Assembly (NCBI GenBank): GCA_016203335.1
Contig: JACQNA010000069.1
Span: 1 to 5,273 of the forward strand
DNA length: 5,273 nucleotides
Source: Candidatus Woesearchaeota archaeon
Lineage (GTDB): Archaea; Nanobdellota; Nanobdellia; Woesearchaeales; JACQNA01
Direction of reading: 5' to 3'
A model generated the notes under the pieces. That model saw only the letters and a list, made by a program, of their open reading frames with translations. It had not been told where the DNA came from and made no database searches. The position numbers and the translations under genes were made by a program. This document shows positions 1 to 4,428 of the stretch, one piece after another. Within the stretch, counting starts at the first letter, position 1. The number at the start of each line of letters is the position of its first letter.

Positions 1-20
1 GTGGCGTTTATATGTAAAGT

Positions 21-25
21 AAAAA
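21..25 (-). terminator. Possible T-tract terminator after aEF-2
   Basis: Downstream of the aEF-2 stop, the minus strand reads CGTTTTTAC, a T5 run in a short AT-rich spacer. It is a plausible archaeal terminator but weak. A few bases further, ATATAAA (7-13, minus) could be a TATA box for a gene beyond the window edge. Confidence 0.25.
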
Positions 26-48
26 CGTGATAGCACAATAATCGACTG

Positions 49-2235
49 TTACTGCGCCTCGCTCAGCCCTTTCCTGCTGCGGATCTGCGCGATGACCTTC
101 TGCTGCAGCTCTATAGGCATGCGCTCGAACATCTGGTCGTAGAGCGAGGACACTCCCCTTCCTTCGGTCTCTGAGCGGAGATCAGAGCTCCAGCCGATCA
201 GCTCCATCACCGGGATCTTTGCCTTGATCACAACCTCGTGCGCCTCATGGCTCATCTCGAGGAGCTGCCCGCGCTTGCTCGCCACTAATTTGGAGAGGCC
301 TCCCATATGGTCAATGGGCGCTTCGAGCAGGAGCACCTGCAGGGGCTCAAAAAGGACAGGACCAGCAAGCATCATCGCTCCCCGAATCCCATCGCGGATA
401 GCGGGATACACCTGTGCTGGACCCCGGTGAATGGCATCCTCATGCAGGCTCATGTCTGTCAGCCGGACCTTGAGCTTGATGCACGGCTCGCGGGCAAGCG
501 GCCCCTTGTTCATCACATCCTCAAACATGTCCAGCACCAGCTCCATCACTTCCTGGGCATACACCTGGCCGCGGGTAGCGTCAATGAACATGTTTCCCTT
601 GAAGATATCCTTGACCTGGTCAGCCTCTTTGCGCTCCATTCCTGCATCAATCAGCTTGTCGCGGAGCTCGACATCCTTCTTCTTGATCCTGCCCTCGGGA
701 ATCTTTGTTTCCTTAATCGCCTGGTAGACGCCCTCTTCCAGCGGCTCTACAGTGAAATAAAACTTATTGTGCTTGTTCGGTGATTTGCCCTCAACCTCTG
801 ATGATGCCTTAGTGATGGTCTCGCGGTACACCACAATGGGCGAAGAGGTCTTGACCTCTACCCCTTTCTCGGTCTTGATCCGGTTCTCGATGATCTCCAG
901 GTGGAGCTCTCCCATGCCGTGCAAGAGGTGCTCTCCGGTTTCCTCATGGATTTCGACAATGATAGTTGGATCCTCTTTTGCCACCTGCCTGAGCACTTCC
1001 ACCAGCTTGGGCAGGTCAGAGGGCTTGAGCGCTTCAATCGCCTTGGTGATGACTGGCTCAAAGATATGCACAATCTCGCCAAACGGCTCTTCGGGATCCA
1101 GGGTGATGGTCTCTCCCACGCTTGCCTTGATGCCGCCCAGCGCAATGATGTTTCCGCAGGGAATCGGCGCATCAGTGATCTCGCGCTTGATGCCGTTGAA
1201 CACAAACACATTCTGGATGCGCTGGCGCTGCTTTGCCCTGTTTAAGTACACTTCCATGCCCTTGGCAAGCGCGCCGCTGAACAGCCTGCCGATGGAAATC
1301 TCGCCGGCAAGCTTGTCAATGTTGATCTTGGTGATCGCGAACGCAGGCTTCCCTCCAGCATCGCAATTGACCAGGCTCTGGCCGAATGCAGAGAGCGGAT
1401 CCCCATGCCAGATCTTCGGCACGCGGTATTTCTGCGCCTCGACCGGGCTGGGCAGGTGCTTGATCACCATGTCCAGGATCACCTCGTAGAGCGGCGCTTT
1501 CGCCCCCAGCGCCTTGTCGCGCTCTGCTCCTTCCATGGTGCGGTAGATGTCGATGATCTCCTTGAAGGTGACATTCTTCTTCTGCATGTACGGGATGGAA
1601 AGCGCCCAGTTCTCCCGCGCAGAGCCAAAGGCAACAGAGCCGTTGTTGACATTTACCTTCCACTGCTCTCCGTACCCCTTCTCGGCAATCCGCTCGATCA
1701 GGCGGTTGAATTCCGTGATGATCTTGATGAAGCGCTCCTGCATCTGCTCGGGCGTGAGCTTGATCTCGGTAATCAGCCGGTCTGTCTTGTTGATGAACAG
1801 GACAGGCTTCACCCGCTCGCGCAATGCCTGCTTCAAGACTGTCTCTGTCTGCGGCATGATGCCCTCTGAGGCGCAGACCAGGACTACTGTCCCGTCCACC
1901 GCGCGCATCGCGCTGGTGACATTGCCGCCGAAGTCAACATGGCCCGGGGTGTCAATGAGGTTGATCAGATACTCTTCATTCTGGTAGGTATGCACCATAG
2001 AAACGCTTGCGGCATCAACTGTCAGCAGCCGCTCCTGCTCATCCGCATGCTGCCAGGTCATCATCCCCTTTTCCAGGTCGCCTGCTGCCTCCTGGGACAT
2101 CATCCCTGCTGCAGCTATCAGATTGTCAGTAAATGCAGTCTTGCCATGATGGATATGGGCGCTTGTTGAGACATTCCTAATATTCGCCTGCTGCTTGCAG
2201 ATCCTGATGACCTTCTCAGACATCCGCTCCGGCAT
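49..2235 (-). CDS. fusA: Archaeal translation elongation factor 2 (aEF-2), variant G domain
   Basis: The 728-residue product is the GTPase that drives tRNA/mRNA translocation on the ribosome; the length is normal for archaeal EF-2. G1 is AHIHHGKT (residues 26-33), switch I is DEQERLLTV (65-73, Thr72 kept), G3 is DTPGH (95-99, with the catalytic His99), G4 is NKTD (149-152) and G5 is GSA (204-206). Domain II lies at about 296-385, III at 395-465, IV at 470-625 and V at 625-715. Domain IV has DAIHRGPAQ, whose His603 matches the diphthamide-modified His of the family. Oddities are His29 where nearly all translational GTPases have Asp, and Leu70 where RGIT has Gly. The chosen ATG overlaps the adk stop by one base (TAATG), with GGTGAT five bases upstream as a Shine-Dalgarno site. 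An ATG four codons later (2223) is the alternative, preceded by GGAG at only 3 nt. It is last in the operon seen here. The identity is secure. Confidence 0.97.
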   Translation of the reverse strand: MPERMSEKVIRICKQQANIRNVSTSAHIHHGKTAFTDNLIAAAGMMSQEAAGDLEKGMMTWQHADEQERLLTVDAASVSMVHTYQNEEYLINLIDTPGHVDFGGNVTSAMRAVDGTVVLVCASEGIMPQTETVLKQALRERVKPVLFINKTDRLITEIKLTPEQMQERFIKIITEFNRLIERIAEKGYGEQWKVNVNNGSVAFGSARENWALSIPYMQKKNVTFKEIIDIYRTMEGAERDKALGAKAPLYEVILDMVIKHLPSPVEAQKYRVPKIWHGDPLSAFGQSLVNCDAGGKPAFAITKINIDKLAGEISIGRLFSGALAKGMEVYLNRAKQRQRIQNVFVFNGIKREITDAPIPCGNIIALGGIKASVGETITLDPEEPFGEIVHIFEPVITKAIEALKPSDLPKLVEVLRQVAKEDPTIIVEIHEETGEHLLHGMGELHLEIIENRIKTEKGVEVKTSSPIVVYRETITKASSEVEGKSPNKHNKFYFTVEPLEEGVYQAIKETKIPEGRIKKKDVELRDKLIDAGMERKEADQVKDIFKGNMFIDATRGQVYAQEVMELVLDMFEDVMNKGPLAREPCIKLKVRLTDMSLHEDAIHRGPAQVYPAIRDGIRGAMMLAGPVLFEPLQVLLLEAPIDHMGGLSKLVASKRGQLLEMSHEAHEVVIKAKIPVMELIGWSSDLRSETEGRGVSSLYDQMFERMPIELQQKVIAQIRSRKGLSEAQ

Positions 2236-2888
2236 TACTCATCACCATAGATGGCGTTGAGGGACTCGCCGATGATCTTGCCGATCTGGTCGTATCCGCC
2301 ATTGGCGTCAATCTCCACCAGCAATTCTTTTTTTGTGTAATATTCAATCAGCGGAGCGGTCGCTTCATGGTATATCCTCAGCCTTTCCTTCATCACTTCA
2401 GGAGTGTCTTCTGCCCGCTTTGCCACTGCGCTGCCGCACTTGTCGCAGATCTCTTTCTGCTTTGGTGGTGCGTTCTTCTCATGGTAAATCGCATGGCACT
2501 CCGGGTTGCTGCAGGTCAGCCTTCCTTCCATCCTGCTCATGATGACCTTGTCCCGCGCCACAAAATTAAGCACATGATTAATGGCAATATGATCCCTTTC
2601 CAGCATCTCTGCCTGCGCCACATTCCTGGGAAATCCGTCTAAGATATAGCCATTGGCGCAGTCAGGCTGCTGCAGGCGCGCTTTTAGGAGCGAGTACGTT
2701 TCCTCATCAGGAACCAGCTGGCCTGATGCGGTGATCTGCTTCAGGCGCTCCCCCTGCTCGCTGCCGGATGCAATAACCTCCCGGATGATGTCTCCTGTCG
2801 AAATATGCGGAATCTCGAGCCGTTCTGACAGCTGAGTCGCGTATGTGCCTTTCCCCACATTGGGAGGCCCTAACAATACAATATTCAT
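2235..2888 (-). CDS. adk: Adenylate kinase, long form with Cys4 zinc-type lid
   Basis: The 217-residue product catalyses AMP + ATP = 2 ADP in the cytoplasm. The P-loop is GPPNVGKGT (residues 7-15), with STGD (30-33) starting the AMP-binding region. DGFPR (84-88) and GRLTC (122-126) are the usual Adk signatures, followed by RAEDT (158-162) and KERL (167-170). The lid carries four cysteines (126, 131, 148, 151), as in zinc-binding Adks. The first pair is spaced C-x4-C (CSNPEC) instead of the usual C-x2-C, so there is a two-residue insertion in the first knuckle. This is the bacterial-style long Adk, not the short trimeric AdkA of many Crenarchaeota and methanogens. The ATG is preceded by AGGTGAT five bases upstream, an excellent Shine-Dalgarno match that overlaps the ndk stop codon. 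The gap from ndk is 10 nt, and the stop overlaps the aEF-2 start by one base. Confidence 0.96.
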   Translation of the reverse strand: MNIVLLGPPNVGKGTYATQLSERLEIPHISTGDIIREVIASGSEQGERLKQITASGQLVPDEETYSLLKARLQQPDCANGYILDGFPRNVAQAEMLERDHIAINHVLNFVARDKVIMSRMEGRLTCSNPECHAIYHEKNAPPKQKEICDKCGSAVAKRAEDTPEVMKERLRIYHEATAPLIEYYTKKELLVEIDANGGYDQIGKIIGESLNAIYGDE

Positions 2889-2890
2889 TG

Positions 2891-2900
2891 CCTATCACCT
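2891..2900 (-). promoter_or_regulatory. Shine-Dalgarno site of adk overlapping the ndk stop
   Basis: Read on the minus strand, TAGGTGATAGGCAATG contains the ndk stop TAG, an AGGTGAT match to the 16S 3' end, a five-base spacer and the adk ATG. It fixes the adk start and suggests that ribosomes finishing ndk can re-initiate on adk. A GGTGAT with the same spacing precedes the aEF-2 ATG. Confidence 0.6.
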
Positions 2901-3390
2901 ACATCGTGTGCTTTTCATGGACGGTCTGGTATTTGTAGAGCTCATCCACGCTGAACCAGAGGGCAATCTCCTGCTTTGCCTCTGCGCTGGTGCCTGACGC
3001 ATGGATCAGGTTCTTGATCGGAATCCCCTTCTTGTCTGCATATGCATAGCTCTGGTGCGAGAAATCCCCCCGGATCGTGCCTGGAGCTGCTGCCTGGGAT
3101 TCTGTCGGACCGACAATCTTCCTCACCAGATTCACGGCATGCACCCCTTCCAGGACCAGGGCGATCACCGGCCCTGCAGTGACATAGTCAATGAGCATCT
3201 TGCGGACCTTCTCTCCCCGGCGCTTGGCCACATCCTCAGTATAATGGCGCCTGGCAAACTCCTTGTCCACCCAGCGCATCTTCATGCCGATGATCTTCAG
3301 CCCGGTGTTCTCAAACCGCCTGATGATTTCCCCGACCAGGGCGCGCTCGATACCGTCTGGCTTGATTAATACGAATGTGCGCTCAATCAT
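2899..3390 (-). CDS. ndk: Nucleoside diphosphate kinase
   Basis: The 163-residue product transfers phosphate from NTPs (usually ATP) to NDPs through a phospho-histidine, supplying GTP and other NTPs. It starts MIERTFVLIKPDG, with the catalytic-site Lys10. It has GPVIALVLEG (73-82), Arg90, GPTESQAAAPGTIRGDF (94-110, Arg107) and NLIHASG (127-133) with active-site His130. The usual NxxHGSD signature reads NxxHASG here. The usual KPFF segment, whose Phe stacks on the base, is replaced by a basic RRGEKVRK stretch at about 57-64. A longer loop (about 111-126) sits before the active-site strand. At 163 residues it is slightly longer than the common 140-150. The ATG at 3390 overlaps the rpl24e stop as ATGA and has GGAGG six bases upstream. 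The frame is open further upstream, but that part lies inside rpl24e and resembles nothing. Family assignment is firm. Confidence 0.96.
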   Translation of the reverse strand: MIERTFVLIKPDGIERALVGEIIRRFENTGLKIIGMKMRWVDKEFARRHYTEDVAKRRGEKVRKMLIDYVTAGPVIALVLEGVHAVNLVRKIVGPTESQAAAPGTIRGDFSHQSYAYADKKGIPIKNLIHASGTSAEAKQEIALWFSVDELYKYQTVHEKHTM

Positions 3391-3578
3391 TTCTGCCCTC
3401 CTCTTTTCAGCTTCTGGGCTTCTGCTGTCCATCTTGTTTCCCTCGGCACCCGATGCAGCTTCAGCAGCTGCTTCTCGCATGTCCTGCTGCAAAAGTAGAG
3501 GATCCTGCCATCTTTCCTGACAAACATCTTGCCGGCGCCTGGCTCGATGGCGCCTCCGCAAAAGCTGCATTTGGCCAT
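3387..3578 (-). CDS. rpl24e: 50S ribosomal protein L24e
   Basis: This is a 63-residue zinc-finger protein of the large ribosomal subunit, found in archaea and eukaryotes. It opens MAKCSFCGG, and Cys4, Cys7, Cys30 and Cys34 (CxxC ... CxxxC) form the zinc site. YFCSRTCEKQ (28-37) and the LHRVPRETRWT segment (41-51) are typical of the family. The C-terminus is basic and the length is normal for archaeal L24e. The start ATG overlaps the rps28e stop by one base (TGATG). The Shine-Dalgarno site is poor, with GGGAG about 12 bases from the ATG, so coupling to the preceding gene is likely. The stop overlaps the ndk start (ATGA). Confidence 0.95.
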   Translation of the reverse strand: MAKCSFCGGAIEPGAGKMFVRKDGRILYFCSRTCEKQLLKLHRVPRETRWTAEAQKLKRGGQK

Positions 3579-3874
3579 CAGCCTGAGCCTCTCCCTGACT
3601 TGTTCAGCTGCTTTGCCTCAATCTCAGTCTCCCGGAGCATAAGGATGTCTCCCATCTGCACCGGGCCGCGGACATTCCGGCGCATGATCTTGTTGGCATC
3701 CCTTCCTCCCAGCACCTTGCACCGGACCTGGATCGCTTCCCCTCTCACGCCGGTCCTGCCAATCACTTCCTCAACCCGGGCAGGAACTGCCTCAGTGAAC
3801 CGGATCTGCCCTTTGATCTCTGCCGGCTTCTCCTGCTCCCCATGCTGTTCTCTCGTCAGCTTGACTTTTGCCAT
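3578..3874 (-). CDS. rps28e: 30S ribosomal protein S28e with N-terminal extension
   Basis: This is a small-subunit protein of archaea and eukaryotes with an OB-like fold. The conserved core starts near residue 31 and shows GRTGVRGE (39-46), QVRCKVLGGRD (49-59), RRNVRGPV (65-72) and GDILMLRETE (75-84). The encoded protein is 98 residues, while typical archaeal S28e is about 70. The first 30 residues are a charged, Lys/Glu/Gln-rich extension, and a short Ser/Gly tail (NKSGRGSG) follows the RETE motif. No Met codon lies between the chosen ATG and the core, so the extension is probably real unless a GTG codon is used. The ATG overlaps the rpl7ae stop by one base (TAATG). No clear Shine-Dalgarno site is visible, which fits translational coupling. 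Confidence 0.94.
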   Translation of the reverse strand: MAKVKLTREQHGEQEKPAEIKGQIRFTEAVPARVEEVIGRTGVRGEAIQVRCKVLGGRDANKIMRRNVRGPVQMGDILMLRETEIEAKQLNKSGRGSG

Positions 3875-4197
3875 TACTTCTTCAGCTCTTTGATGATATT
3901 CCTGGCGTCCCCTTCCTGGACAATGGCGACCGCGCTCGTGCCTACCTCTAATCCGGCAGCTGCACCAAGCTCCTCTTTGGTGGAGATTTCCACTGCCAGC
4001 ACATCCTTTTCTTTTGCGAGCAGCGGCAGGTGCATCACAATCTCCGGCGGCTGCACGTCCTTGGCATAGGCAACCAGCTTTGCCTGCCCCTTCTCGAGCG
4101 CCTTGGTCACTTCATTCGCGCCCTTCCTGATCTTTCCCGTCGCTTTTGCTATCTCGATTGCTTCAAGAACTTTCTCCTGCATTTCCTTGTCTGCCAT
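3874..4197 (-). CDS. rpl7ae: Ribosomal protein L7Ae, kink-turn RNA-binding protein
   Basis: The 107-residue product is a large-subunit protein that, in archaea, also binds kink-turns in box C/D and H/ACA guide RNAs and in RNase P. The RNA-binding signature KGANEVTKALEKG covers residues 25-37. EELGAAAGL (75-83) and TSAVAIV (87-93) are also typical. The ATG at 4197 (MADKEMQEKV) is chosen because family similarity starts right after it. A GTG at 4224 would add nine unconvincing residues and fall in the loop of a leader hairpin. GGGTGG lies about five bases before the ATG as a modest Shine-Dalgarno site. The protein is about ten residues shorter at the N-terminus than, for example, the methanogen protein. 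It is the first gene of the operon, behind a TATA-like box and a structured leader of about 70 nt. Its stop overlaps the rps28e start. Confidence 0.95.
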   Translation of the reverse strand: MADKEMQEKVLEAIEIAKATGKIRKGANEVTKALEKGQAKLVAYAKDVQPPEIVMHLPLLAKEKDVLAVEISTKEELGAAAGLEVGTSAVAIVQEGDARNIIKELKK

Positions 4198-4214
4198 ACA
4201 AACCACCCTGGTGT

Positions 4215-4230
4215 GGGAGAACACTCTCCC
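4215..4230 (-). promoter_or_regulatory. Perfect 6-bp hairpin in the L7Ae leader
   Basis: On the minus strand GGGAGA-GTGT-TCTCCC forms a perfect 6-bp stem with a 4-nt loop, ending 17 bases before the L7Ae ATG. Its 3' arm could instead pair with the GGGTGG that serves as the likely Shine-Dalgarno site (CCAC with GTGG), so two exclusive folds are possible. Function is inferred only. Confidence 0.4.
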
Positions 4231-4234
4231 TCAT

Positions 4235-4252
4235 TCAATCCTTGCGGATCTC
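4235..4252 (-). promoter_or_regulatory. GCAA-capped hairpin flanked by GA/GA in the L7Ae leader (kink-turn candidate)
   Basis: On the minus strand GATCC-GCAA-GGATT makes a 5-bp stem (one G-U pair) closed by a GNRA tetraloop. It is directly flanked by GA on both sides. Tandem G-A pairs next to a stem are the core of a kink-turn, the RNA fold bound by L7Ae, and archaeal L7Ae is known to bind a kink-turn in its own mRNA leader in Sulfolobus. The second (canonical) stem beyond the GA pairs is weak here, so this is a candidate only. Confidence 0.35.
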
Positions 4253-4287
4253 ATTAATCATCGGTAGGAAGAGGGGGCGGGAGGGCG

Positions 4288-4295
4288 TTTATAAA
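4288..4295 (-). promoter_or_regulatory. TATA-like box upstream of the ribosomal protein operon
   Basis: TTTATAAA reads identically on both strands and stands out in a very GC-rich setting. Given usual archaeal spacing, transcription to the left would start near 4265, giving a leader of about 70 nt before the L7Ae ATG. The upstream flank CGCAACC is a poor purine-rich BRE. It is the best promoter candidate in the window for the six-gene operon. An AT-rich patch at 4321-4334 is a weaker alternative. Confidence 0.5.
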
Positions 4296-4322
4296 GGTTG
4301 CGGAAAGTGAGACGATCGTAAT

Positions 4323-4327
4323 AAAAA
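4323..4327 (-). terminator. Possible T-tract terminator after the prepilin peptidase gene
   Basis: On the minus strand a T5 run inside AATATTTTTATTA follows the GC-rich inverted repeat. Archaeal RNA polymerase stops at T-tracts, and a hairpin is optional, so this could end the peptidase transcript before the operon promoter. The run is short. Confidence 0.3.
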
Positions 4328-4342
4328 TATTATTCCAGCGCC

Positions 4343-4420
4343 GCCGGTGGCGGTGCGACGGCTTTGCCTGCAAACCACCCCGAAGGGGGCATTCCCCGGT
4401 TTGCCGCACGCCACGCCGGC
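4343..4420. repeat. Long imperfect GC-rich inverted repeat in the intergenic gap
   Basis: Plus-strand arms pair in register: GCCGG 4343-4347 with CCGGC 4416-4420, TGGC 4348-4351 with GCCA 4410-4413, GTGC 4353-4356 with GCAC 4406-4409, and GGC 4360-4362 with GCC 4403-4405. Further in, GCAAACC 4370-4376 pairs perfectly with GGTTTGC 4398-4404. The centre holds CCCC 4378-4381, GGGGG 4385-4389 and CCCC 4394-4397, so the G-run can pair with either C-run. The whole gap of about 230 bases (4198-4428) has no protein gene. The element could be part of a terminator, a small structured RNA, or a dispersed palindromic repeat. Confidence 0.6.
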
Positions 4421-4428
4421 ACCGCAAT

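Noticed and set aside
7..13. ATATAAA as a promoter for a gene left of the window
   Set aside because: Plausible TATA box on the minus strand, but only six bases remain before the edge, so no start or gene can be tied to it.
767..1489. Long plus-strand open frame opposite the aEF-2 gene
   Set aside because: It is antisense to a well-supported conserved gene, has low-complexity Ser/Leu composition and no recognisable motif, so it is a shadow of codon bias.
3391..3570. Upstream in-frame extension of Ndk, including an ATG at 3432
   Set aside because: It lies wholly inside rpl24e, is Arg-rich out-of-frame sequence with no family similarity, and the ATG at 3390 has a GGAGG site and begins the conserved MIERTFVLIKPDG.
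4198..4224. GTG start that would lengthen L7Ae by nine residues
   Set aside because: The added residues do not resemble the family, and the GTG falls in the loop of a perfect hairpin; ATG at 4197 fits better.
4235..4262. Box C/D guide RNA in the L7Ae leader (GATGAT and TGA motifs)
   Set aside because: No proper RUGAUGA/CUGA pair with internal C'/D' boxes; the GA-flanked hairpin fits a kink-turn candidate better.
4335..4425. tRNA or known structured RNA in the peptidase-L7Ae gap
   Set aside because: No TTCGA-type T-loop, anticodon arm or CCA-end arrangement; the fold is a single long hairpin, so it was kept only as an inverted repeat.
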